Below, one piece after another: positions 1-7,964 of a stretch of 12,543 nucleotides of DNA; position 1 is the stretch's first letter, and each line of letters opens with the position of its first letter. The notes beneath the pieces are model-generated. The model saw only the letters and a list, made by a program, of their open reading frames with translations. It had not been told where the DNA came from and ran no database searches. The DNA comes from Pleurotus djamor (Eukaryota; Basidiomycota; Agaricomycetes; Agaricales; Pleurotaceae). Both the position numbers and the translations under genes were made by a program. The stretch covers positions 1-12,543 of the forward strand of contig JAPEVF010001204.1 of NCBI GenBank assembly GCA_029747585.1, read 5' to 3'.

Positions 1-330
1 CGCAGCTGCCCGCGCTCCTCCGATGCCCCCGGCATACCCAGACCTCCGTTCCAGAGTGCACTTCCTCCGCCCCGCGCGTTAACATCAAGGGATGTCGAGT
101 TTCCAGTGGGCCGTTTGCCTAGGAACTGCGACGCACATTCCACGAGATTCTATTCATTGCCAGCGATATATCTTCAGCGCTCTCAGCGTCCGAATCAGAA
201 TCTCAGCGATGACATTATACCCCATGTATATATGTTCAGGATATTGGAGCTGGGAGACGACTTCAACCGCCGATCTGGTAGCTCGAGGGATTCTGTTCCA
301 CGTTCGTACCGGTTCTTCGCTCGTTTCTAG
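1..330 (+). CDS. Open frame from the left edge, unknown product (3' part?)
   Basis: Frame 1 is open from the first base to a TAG at 328-330, 109 codons, so this may be the 3' end of a gene or exon starting outside the window. The first part is GC-rich and encodes Pro/Ser/Arg-rich sequence. The later part contains a mildly hydrophobic stretch (PHVYMFRILELGDD, around residues 77-90) and ends in FFARF. I recognise no domain. An in-frame ATG at 106 would give a 74-residue protein, but the frame is equally open before it. The opposite strand is open over 154-342 too, so strand choice is uncertain. A chance open frame is possible. Confidence 0.27.
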   Translation, partial: RSCPRSSDAPGIPRPPFQSALPPPRALTSRDVEFPVGRLPRNCDAHSTRFYSLPAIYLQRSQRPNQNLSDDIIPHVYMFRILELGDDFNRRSGSSRDSVPRSYRFFARF

Positions 331-1021
331 GTGTGGTCCCATCTACTTCATTTCGGTGAAATAGACTGGATCGTACTTCGGACGCGAGCGCTTTTGGAGT
401 CCAATCCCCAGCGTCCTATTTCTCAAAGCACCGTGTTCCTGTTTGGATTACTCTCTAGACTGGCCATTGTGTTCCTTCCCTGACGAGATACTTGTTTTCC
501 AAATTGTTCTACCCTCTTTAGCACCCCTTTGTTCGCTTTTCGTCAAGTCGACTTGTCGGTTGTTTCGTGCGGCCGTGTGTCTTCTTGATTGATAGAATTT
601 TTGGAACCTCTTCCATTCGTTGGGACTTCCCAATATACTGTAATCATGTACACAACGAATAAATCGTTGATTTGGACGTCATCAACCATGTCGTAGAGGC
701 CTAGCACAGGCCCATCGTATCCGCTGAACGTCCACCGTTGGTACTTCACCGTGGCGCCAAATTCGTGTGAGAGAAAGAGGCAATGCGACATTCAACATGC
801 AAGACTCCTTCATGAGAAGGCTAGTCTTCCTACGCCTTATTTATCGAGCCGTTGATTTCACAGATATTTTATAGAGTTCCTGGGACGTTCAAGCTCTTCT
901 AATGTTCGCATTTGAACCTTCTGCAAGGTGTTTGTGAGGTACTACAAGGCAAACGTGCTCCCAAGGAGGTAGAACCCAAGGGAGAAAGAGCGCGAATTAA
1001 AGGGGCTTTCAGGAGAGACGG
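331..1021. other. No convincing gene
   Basis: About 690 bases without a supported gene. The minus strand is open over 543-791 (82 codons, with a hydrophobic stretch FVVYMITVYW). I see neither a family signature nor splice sites that would extend it. No repeat, tRNA-like fold or TE end was noticed. Confidence 0.4.
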
Positions 1022-1518
1022 GTGTCACATGTCTCGGAGGCGCGTTTGTGGCGCAAGTTGTCGGTAAAACCTCGAACGACCATGAACGAGCACACGCAAC
1101 AAAGTCCTTCCCCAATTTCTTCCCTCAAAAGCTTAGTGAGCGCCTTCAGTGTATTACGACCTTTGGTGCCATTTTCGAAGACGATTCACATTGTTGTCTC
1201 TGTCATCATTCGGCTCGTCCGAACATTTTGGCGGTCGGGTTACTGATTTAATGATTACTTACTCACATCCATTTCACGGGGAAAGGTGCCTCTGTACCTG
1301 GAAGAGTAGACATCTGGCGCGTAGTCCAAACGACAGATACTGCCCTCTCACTTCGTTCACCACCGCCATCCCAAAAGATACCTACTTCTACTTTTGGGAC
1401 TAGTATGCTCATTTCGACGGTTACAGATTCGTGGAAGTTTACGATTGGTCAAGGTCTCATGGTGGCACCCACCACAAGTGCGTTATCCGTGCTTTGTGCA
1501 GAGGAAATCAGATTGTTG
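1022..1518 (+). pseudogene. Possible relic of the Atg4 catalytic domain (very decayed)
   Basis: This stretch lies just upstream of the clear Atg4 tail pseudogene, where the catalytic domain would be expected. Scattered words in shifting frames recall that domain: LKSLVSAF near 1116-1139 resembles the IKTLVxAFP segment, FEDDSHCC near 1176 resembles the (Y/F)ExDVY segment, and RPNILAVGLL near 1218 resembles the RPVLxLVGIRLG segment just before the conserved DGVNP stretch. The spacing is shorter than in intact enzymes and the catalytic DPHH motif was not found. These comparisons use family sequences recalled from memory, so the call is weak. The alternative is unrelated intergenic DNA. Confidence 0.22.
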
Positions 1519-2343
1519 GTAAAGTTACTTACTCATTACTGTTGATTCTGGTCTGGCATTTTTCTCTTATGCTAGGTTGCGTGAAGGAGTACAAGCCTTT
1601 CCATTCCACTCGAGAGTTAAGATGAGCCACCGAACTGCCTTTCGGATCCTGAGATGGATTCGATATCTGGGCCAGATGATATTGATATCGACCCTGATGG
1701 CGAAGGGGAACTTGGGCATGACGACAACGACGAAGAGCAGTTCTTCGATACACGGTCTGCAACGCCTTCGACGTCCAGTTCCGGTGTCAAAGGCGTCAAA
1801 GAGGCAAGAGCGAGGAGAACGACACGGAGGATGATCCAGTCGATCCTATCACCTCCGGACCCAATTTCGAGTTCGACCTACCTGAGCGACCGCTTGAATC
1901 GGCTGACGCTACGAAAGGGGACAACAATTATGTTGGAGGGGAGGGTGCTTTCGATGATGATGGATGATATTGAAGATGCCTGGGTTGACCCGTCGGTGTC
2001 GTCGCCGTCTCCACAATCCCAACCGAACTCCCTACCTAGTGCATCCTCTACCTCACCTACGCCTGTGTCTGATCCTGGTCCTGGGCCTAGTGCTCGTCAA
2101 GCATCTTAGGTTTCCACTCAGCCTTCGAATTCGACGAGCAAGTCGTCTGCGAAGATGAATAGGAGCAAGAAGGGAGAGACGCCTGTGCCTGTTTGTCGTT
2201 CCCCGTGACACAGCGGTCGCCTGATGATGTTGGGCAGTCGGATGAGAGGTTGCGAACCAGCTCGATAAGGGCTGTTACTAGCAAGGCTCCTCGGATGCAT
2301 GCTGCTTGTGGGTGGACGCAGAGTGGGGGAGTTAAAAGGTATG
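1519..2343 (+). pseudogene. Decayed duplicate of the Atg4 C-terminal exon
   Basis: This is a degenerate copy of the last intron and last exon of the atg4 gene at the right end of the window, in the opposite orientation. The intron copy at 1519-1575 is 57 nt, exactly the length of the intact intron, and shares its 3' half (TCTGxCATTTTTCTCTTA). The exon copy then tracks the intact one for over 750 bases, including [32 protein letters not shown] and [13 protein letters not shown]. Visible damage: early insertions near 1576-1620 with in-frame stops, a 1-nt loss near 1800, a 4-nt gain near 1960 that restores the frame, TAG at 2107-2109 where the intact gene has GAG (Glu), and a deletion near 2191 that loses the frame again. 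A 151-codon frame (1654-2109) survives by chance. The catalytic part is missing or unrecognisable, so no protease can be made. Homology stops a few bases before the next shared segment. Confidence 0.82.
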
Positions 2344-2345
2344 AG

Positions 2346-2540
2346 TGTAGATCTTCCGGCCCATCTCTTGATTGTCCCTGCCGGTGATATCGGTGAGTTT
2401 TTCGCGCAGATATCTCTAGGAGTCACACTTATGCTGGAACGTGCTTTTCTCTCTATCAGGAGGATGTTCCAACCGTGACTCCTGTGCAGTTCTACACGAT
2501 TTTGATACAGCCTAGGCTCCTCTCCCATTGGCCGTCGCAA
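2346..2540 (+). repeat. Shared unknown segment, left copy (gene fragment with intron)
   Basis: This matches the reverse complement of 10577-10780 with scattered differences and small gaps. It reads as a gene fragment: an exon-like stretch encoding VDLPAHLLIVPAGDI, an intron-like stretch 2393-2459 (GTGAGT..TCAG, 67 nt), and a second exon-like stretch encoding DVPTVTPVQFYT then RLLSHWPS. The frames on the two sides of this intron do not join cleanly in this copy. Both copies keep the splice borders and the word CTTATGCTGGAACGTG. I do not recognise the protein. It abuts the Atg4 tail relic here, whereas at the right it lies about 800 bp from the atg4 stop. Confidence 0.65.
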
Positions 2541-2570
2541 TCAACCTTGAAGCTTGAATGGTAACCTATG

Positions 2571-2579
2571 TATATAAGG
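2571..2579 (+). promoter_or_regulatory. TATA-like box (possible F-box relic promoter)
   Basis: TATATAAGG lies upstream of a pyrimidine-rich stretch (about 2685-2750) and about 365 nt before the first recognisable F-box exon. Its placement fits a fungal core promoter for the decayed gene. Sequence alone cannot show activity. Confidence 0.3.
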
Positions 2580-2934
2580 CTTGATGTGACTCCTTACTGC
2601 TACGTCGGTCCCGCCTCTTGCCTTACTCCAATGAACTGGTCAGTTACTCAGAGCGTCGTTTCGCCCTCAGAGTAGACTTCAGTCTTGCCGTCTCATCTCC
2701 CTATCTTTATCGTTCTAATTCAATTCTTTCATTGTCGTTATCTTAGCATATCCCACGCCGTGCTATGTTGGTCGCCTCCTTGATGGTATCAACTATTTCC
2801 ATCGGCCTTGAGTGCATCGAGCGTCCTTGATCCACATCTTTATCGCCCCTCTCAGAGCCTATATTCCCTCCGTGGTATGGCTCGTTACCTACCGCCTTTG
2901 TGGCTCATAAATACGACGCTGACTTCTCATGTTA

Positions 2935-3600
2935 GACCATAAGCACGGACTTCACTGCGCAAAAGCTCATTGACGAAGAGATCCAATTGGAAAATGCAAG
3001 ACATGAGCAATGCCTCAAAGCCCTCAAAATGCACCGAAACGCACATTGTGCTATCAACTAACTACCGCATGATGTCTTGTCTCTCATTTTCCTTTTTGTC
3101 AAGTTGCCATCTAGGCAGGATATTGCAACCGGGCCGTTGTTTGGACCTGGGGCTCCACAAGTATTGCCCATGATCACAGGGAGGTTTGTCATGATTGGGA
3201 CGATCTCGTCCGCAACGACCCTCCCTTCTGGTCTATCATAGCCTTGGGATCACCTCACGCATCCCAGATGCTTCAGCGCTCAAAGTCTCATGTGTAGCGC
3301 CGCCGCAGTGCCGAAACTTCCCACAGTCAATGCCATATTCTCACAGTCAGTAAACTTATTGAAGTCTGATTGGAAAAGACAATCCGTGATCCATCCGTTT
3401 CTTCCGACTTGCCTTCCCCAAATCCCCATTGACCAATCCTCCAATGTCGATCAGCGCGTCGCTGTCGTATGCCAGAGAAATGTAAATATCAAGATCCTTC
3501 TAATTTCTTCCCTGAACCGTTTCTTAAGCCTAATTTCCAGAATCCAGAAAGTCTCTTTTTCGATGGTCGCAATCTTGCTTCGCGGTCTGTCAGGAATCTA
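2935..3600 (+). pseudogene. F-box-like protein relic
   Basis: From a likely splice acceptor (..CATGTTAG before 2935; CTGAC branch-like word; possible donor GTATGG about 66 nt upstream), the frame reads ISTDFTAQKLIDEEI, a charged helix, then LPHDVLSLIFLFVKLPS. In basidiomycete F-box-like proteins this is the typical order: an N-terminal coiled segment, then LPxE(I/V)LxxIF. After a frame change near 3182 comes VCHDWDDLVRNDPPFWSII, the usual VCxxWRDL..TPxLWSxI part. Later words (IPIDQSSNVDQRV, NVNIKI) recall the leucine-rich part that follows. F-box proteins present substrates to SCF ubiquitin ligases through Skp1. Damage: TAA at 3059-3061 immediately before the F-box core, the frameshift near 3182, TAG at 3295-3297 and further stops. 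The 3' limit is approximate and decayed sequence may run on. Confidence 0.68.
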
Positions 3601-4560
3601 ATGGTCTTTTGGGAGAATGGATAACCGAGAAAGGAGAAAGGAGAAAAGCCAGATTAAATGTATGTACCTGCTAGTCTTTCCAAGCAGGTATTCAGAGTCG
3701 CATGTAGAGTATCTCCCGCAAGCGCACACTTCGTTCAAAATTGTCATCCTTTTCTTGAGTGATTCTGACGGCCAATTTCAATTATAGACGTTTGTGGTTG
3801 AAAAGAGTATATGTACTCTGGAAACATCGTATCATATTTCGAGTAAAGGCTCGTCGAGCAAAGGCACTGTAAAACGCCTAGGGCCCTCCATCTCATGTCC
3901 CATGGGCCATATGTACCCACCATCAGTGCCGCCTCTGATGATTGCTTATACGCTCCCCAGGCTCTACAAGACTTCAAAATCGCCTGACGTATCTATTCGA
4001 CGCCGTACCCAAGTCCTTGAGACAGCCGTGCTTCCCCTCTCCCATGGTACCTCGCTCCGGGGTGCAGAATCACTCTCAACACGACTTCCACTTTCAATTA
4101 CGGTATCGGTGACCGTGATGGATCCACAACCGTACGCCCGCAAAGAGACGGAGATCATGGGATATTTGTGGTTCCTGGGCTAGCTCCTGTGGGTTGTACG
4201 GATAATTGACCCAAATACCACTCCTTCTGAGGCGCACTCACCATAGCTCTGGTCGATCCAACGACGCGGTGCCCTGGATCGCTCATCTGGGTCCTCTGAA
4301 CTTGGTACTACCCAATAGGAATTTCGTTCAACAAGATCAGGTTGATTTGGGATCTAGGTGAGGTCTCCTCATATCATCAATGCGAGACCAGGGGTTTCAA
4401 GTTGGAAGTTGCCCACAGATTCAACCTCCGTGGTGATACATCGCCATCTCAGAGATATGGGGGCAACGTGAGCCAGAGGTGAGACATGTCTTATAATTCT
4501 CGGTGCTCACGGAGAATTAGGCTGGTCTTCCTTGCTTTTGTCATCACCAAACTCAAACAC
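3601..4560. other. No recognisable gene (possible further F-box decay)
   Basis: A 129-codon frame is open at 3794-4183 (+), rich in Ser/Thr/Pro, with no motif I recognise. The minus strand is also open over parts of it. It may be the decayed 3' end of the F-box relic or neutral sequence. No TE ends, tRNA or repeat was seen. Confidence 0.4.
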
Positions 4561-4589
4561 CAATCAGGCCTCAGTGTGGTCGACTGGGA

Positions 4590-5882
4590 GCCATACACTA
4601 GATGGACAAGATGAAACCAATCACCAATGATTTATCCGCCCACTCCATGTATTTGACGGGCATCGACACAGCAAGGAATTCCCTCGCCCCCTGCCGCGTA
4701 TGCCGCTGGCGGTCAGGTAAGTCTACTCTCTCTCTCTCTCTCTTCCTCTGGTATTGTTCAATTCATTGATATTCTTCCGTGTTTCCAGGACCCCAAATTC
4801 GACTCTACATGCGAACCTGGTGCTGCTATTATCCAATCGTCTGTACTGTTCCTAGTCAAATACCACTGCCAATGCAAGGAAGCAGATGCGGCCCATGCTC
4901 AGCCCGTTGCGGGACCGCCGCACGCTCCTGCTGATGACGTTTATCAAGCTCAAGTTTCCGATGAAGATACCGGGACTGCATATCCACTTACGCTTATCAA
5001 CTTCAACGCGCTGCAGGACTTGATCCTCGAAGCGAACTTGAACAAGGGTGGGCGTACTGCAAAGCCGGGTGTGGGTGGTCCGTATTGAAGACCCGTTAAG
5101 AAGATGCCGAAGGTGACGAGACCTAGACAAGAAGGAGAAAGAAAGAGCGCCTGTATTGCGGCATTCTGCGCCTGTCATTGCTGTAGCGGACACTTGAATC
5201 CACAACGATGCTGTCGACGACGGCACTGTTGGTTGTTCTCCTGTTCTTCGTGACGAGGAGAGGGAGGAAGAGGAGGTCTGTGGAGGTCAAGTCAATATCG
5301 TCTGCCCGGTTTCTGGCACCAGTGACAAGTCTTTGGGACTCTCAAAGGATGCCCCGATTACCACCTCTTTGAACACGGAGGCTTCTACTCAGGCAAGTGT
5401 CAGCAGAGCGTTGCGCGACTCTCACACTCCTGCGACGCGAACGACTCGGTTCGAGAGGAGGGTCAGTGTTCGGTTGGGACCACGCACTCCAGACGAATCT
5501 ATCACCGCTCCTGAGACGGACGAAGGGAAAGGGAGGCGGGCGGAAACAAAGATGGGAGACACTCCTTCAGATGCTACCGTGCTCGGTAATACTACCATTG
5601 TTGGTTCTTCCCCGCAAGCTAAGGGTCGACGAGGAGCTTGCGGGACAGTCAGAAGTCGATCATGCACTTTTTGACGAAAAGATCAAGAGTAACCGAATAC
5701 CCCCTCACTTGGACACCACTCACTCGTCATCGCATTTCACCATTGTTATCCCACCTCGTCAATCTGCGACCACGGCTACAAATAGTAAAGCTGGGAAACG
5801 CCAGCGAGCTGCCATCGATGGCGATGCTGAGGTCGATGTCAACACTAAGGCTCAAGCCGTGAAGAAAGTTAAGCAAGCTTGA
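4590..5882 (+). pseudogene. Decayed low-complexity coding region with basic C-terminus, unknown
   Basis: Several protein-like frames run head to tail on the plus strand. A stretch ending ..SPPAAYAAGGQ meets a consensus donor GTAAGT at 4717 and a possible 72-nt intron to 4788. It continues in phase as DPKFDSTCEPGAA for 100 codons to TGA 5086-5088. A second frame covers about 5120-5672, broken by TGA 5195-5197, and holds acidic runs (DEEREEEEV) and Ser/Thr-rich sequence. Near 5620 the plausible coding moves to a third frame (VDEELAGQSEVDHALF) and ends at TGA 5880-5882 in KAGKRQRAAI..KKVKQA, which resembles a nuclear localisation signal. The likely explanation is a disordered, possibly nuclear protein broken by stops and frameshifts. 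Two adjacent genes or missed introns are alternatives. I recognise no family. Confidence 0.42.
4726..4743 (+). repeat. (CT)n microsatellite
   Basis: About nine CT units lie inside the putative intron 4717-4788. They may simply be an expanded polypyrimidine stretch, and length variation between strains would be expected. Confidence 0.8.
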
Positions 5883-6276
5883 ATCAGTTAACCGTGCATC
5901 GCTTTTGTATCTAGTGTTTCCTGTATGACTTCGAGCTTAAGCTTCATTACTCAGTGTTAGGTTTGTAATAGCATACTCTAGCATATTTCGTCCCTTCCTG
6001 CCATCCATCTCATGCTTTTGATTTACTCTATTCCTTTATGTCAGCATTGTAATGTTGCCATCTATCCTTACGACTCTATGTCTACGTGCACACTACATAA
6101 ATTCATACCCTTCTTGGCATCCCCGTCCGCGCACTCCCTGAAGCTTTTCTATTGAATGTGATTTCACTCGTTGCGGAAGACCGAACTATGAGGATTATCC
6201 AGTGTCCTGTCGGAGGCAGCTGCGCCTACTACTCCACGTACAAGTGCCTGAGATTTAGGGGAGCCTTCAGGGGGCG
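5883..6276. other. Intergenic, no gene seen
   Basis: AT-richer spacer between the decayed region and gene A. It has no open frame of note and no recognisable RNA gene. It probably holds the upstream promoter of gene A. Confidence 0.5.
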
Positions 6277-6434
6277 CTATAAGTTTCGAGCGTATTATTA
6301 TCCGCGTCTCTCTCTACATCTCTACATCTTACTACACGCATCCTCCTTCCACTTTCCCCTACATCCTACTACAACTCAAATTACACTCTGTTTCCACGTC
6401 AACCGCGCTCTACGCAAGACACGCCTTTACATCA
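6277..6434 (+). promoter_or_regulatory. Core promoter and 5' leader of gene A
   Basis: A TATA-like CTATAAG at 6277-6283 is followed by a long C/T-rich tract (about 6305-6400: repeated CTCTACATC and CCTACATCCTACTAC words) and then the ATG at 6435, preceded by CATCA. Pyrimidine-rich leaders just downstream of a weak TATA box are common in filamentous fungi. The transcription start is inferred and not visible. Confidence 0.45.
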
Positions 6435-7754
6435 ATGGACCAAGTCGACCACGCCTATGAGGCTGAAGCTAGTAGTAGTGCGGCCGTCGAACTACATCAG
6501 TTGACCGTCTCGCCTAATTCAAATGTACTCGCCAAGAGTAGTGAGTCGAGCGAGCCGCCTGATATACCCAAAGAAGAACAAAAGTAAGTCTCCCCCAATT
6601 TATTCCCTTGCATCTCTTACACTTGCGCTCGGTCGATTTAGACAGCTTGTCACTCCCGCCGTACACATTTTCACTGCCAATCGCAGAATTGAACCGGCGG
6701 GGACAGGAGCAGCTAGGGAGGTTGGCGGCCGTCTCCGAACAGACTCCAGGTATGCCGCCTCTTGCCTCCTCATTGGTTTGTCTAAGCATCACAGAGAGTT
6801 CCCGGAGACCGTCACCTTAGAGAGTCAAACTGGGAGTTTACCAGATACGGGAGATGTGAATCAACTTGTTGGGTACGTACCTCTGGACGCACTTGATGAA
6901 TCTACCATTAATTGACGTCGTAGGACATCTAGTAATGACCAAGCTCACACCCCTGTTGGTGGATCGGGGTCATTTGACTCCGGTTCTTTTTACCACCAAT
7001 ACAGAGATCCTGTAATGGACGCACGGTACTACGAAAAGTAAGCTGTAGAACATGGTGACTTACATGACTTCAATAAGCTTACCCAAATATCATCTAGGAC
7101 CGCAGGAGTCATCCCGATTGTCCTGCCAGGGGACGGAGCTGGCCCATCTGCCGTCGTGGTGGATGATGTTGGTCCAGTTGTTCAAGTTGAAGTGGAGGCT
7201 ACCCCAGTCGCCACGGAAAGGGACCAAGTTGAGGATGTTCGGAAGGAATTGGTGGACATGATGACATCGTTTAAGTCTGAGATCAACTTCAAACTTGAAA
7301 GACAACAAAACGCGAACAAGATCCAGATCGCTCAGGTAACATTTTTGGACGTAACTTCAAGGACGTTTCTCATTTAACTGTCCCCAAGGGCTTAAATTCA
7401 ACAAGGGAACACGGTGTCCCCATCCCTTTTGAAATTGTTGTTGGTATCAATGGCACTCGTCCCGACTGCGAAATTTCTCCGGTGCGAAGACACAACCCGC
7501 TTGAAATAATTGTTAACCAAGTTTAAATCCAGGTCACTCATCTACCCTTACCGAGCCTGCTCACCCTGGAATGCGTGCAAAATTTAACCCAGCTCGAAGT
7601 CGAGGGCTACCTTCAGTTCTACCAGATGGCCCCTGGGGGATTAACCCTAGAAGCGAAAAAAGAGCGCATTTGCCGCCACATTGGCATCAAGGATTGCACC
7701 CTCTATTCTGGCTCAGAACTTAGCTCCGCGAACTGCTCTTGTAACATTTGTTAG
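6435..7754 (+). CDS. Gene A: seven-exon protein with Mug135-like C-terminal region
   Basis: Exons: 6435-6583, 6642-6749, 6795-6872, 6924-7037, 7098-7335, 7389-7481, 7533-7754, encoding 333 residues and ending at TAG. All six introns are GT..AG and 45-60 nt; the first four are phase 2 and the last two phase 0. The summed length is a whole number of codons, which strongly supports the model. The N-terminal half is Ser/Pro/acidic and probably disordered. Residues about 187-229 form a likely coiled coil (VEDVRKELVDMMTSFKSEI). The tail has GVPIPFEIVVGINGTRPD (~238-255), LPLPSLLTLECVQNL, then VEGYLQFYQM..KKERICRHIGI. This order (N-terminal coil, PFEIVPF-like motif, LP..L..L, YL..Y, K..I..HIG) resembles the Mug135-like C-terminal domain of basidiomycete proteins, as recalled from memory. 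That family has no firm biochemical role; fission yeast mug135 is named for meiotic up-regulation. Intron 2 (45 nt) lacks stops, so retention would keep the frame. Gene B follows after 210 nt. Confidence 0.72.
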
Positions 7755-7964
7755 TGTAGTGGTTGACCACGTATCACCGTTGCAATGCCCTATAGTGCGC
7801 TTGCACCTTTTTGTAATTGACATTACCAAGACATTACTATCAATACCTAGATAACAGCGAGTTGGACGAGAGACGTGCGCGTGTGAATTCGGTGCTATCC
7901 GAAAACTCCGCACCCTTACGTCGTTTTCCTTGTCCTCGCTCTCTTTCACTACCTCCAGCCTGTT
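7755..7964 (+). promoter_or_regulatory. Spacer: gene A 3' end and gene B promoter
   Basis: This 210-nt gap separates gene A's stop from gene B's proposed start. Its last 50 bases are pyrimidine-rich (CCTTGTCCTCGCTCTCTTTC, then TACCTCCAGCC) directly before the ATG at 7965. The same leader style precedes gene A, which supports this start. No clear TATA box; CCCTATAG at 7789 is a weak candidate. Confidence 0.35.

Noticed and set aside
543..791. Minus-strand frame of 82 codons with FVVYMITVYW
   Set aside because: Looks mildly protein-like, but no homologue is recalled, no splice partner was found, and the start context is unremarkable.
2107..3061. Stops in the relics as a sign of repeat-induced point mutation (RIP)
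   Set aside because: TAG at 2107 replaces GAG (G to T) and much of the damage is indels, so a C-to-T mutation bias is not shown.
4852..5226. Minus-strand frame of 124 codons
   Set aside because: Antisense to a plus-strand frame with a consensus intron donor and acidic/basic composition typical of coding. No motif and no splice support on the minus strand.
6523..6915. Unspliced 130-codon frame inside gene A
   Set aside because: It uses the true exon 2 and 3 frame but runs through intron sequence at both ends. The seven-exon model with consistent phases explains it better.
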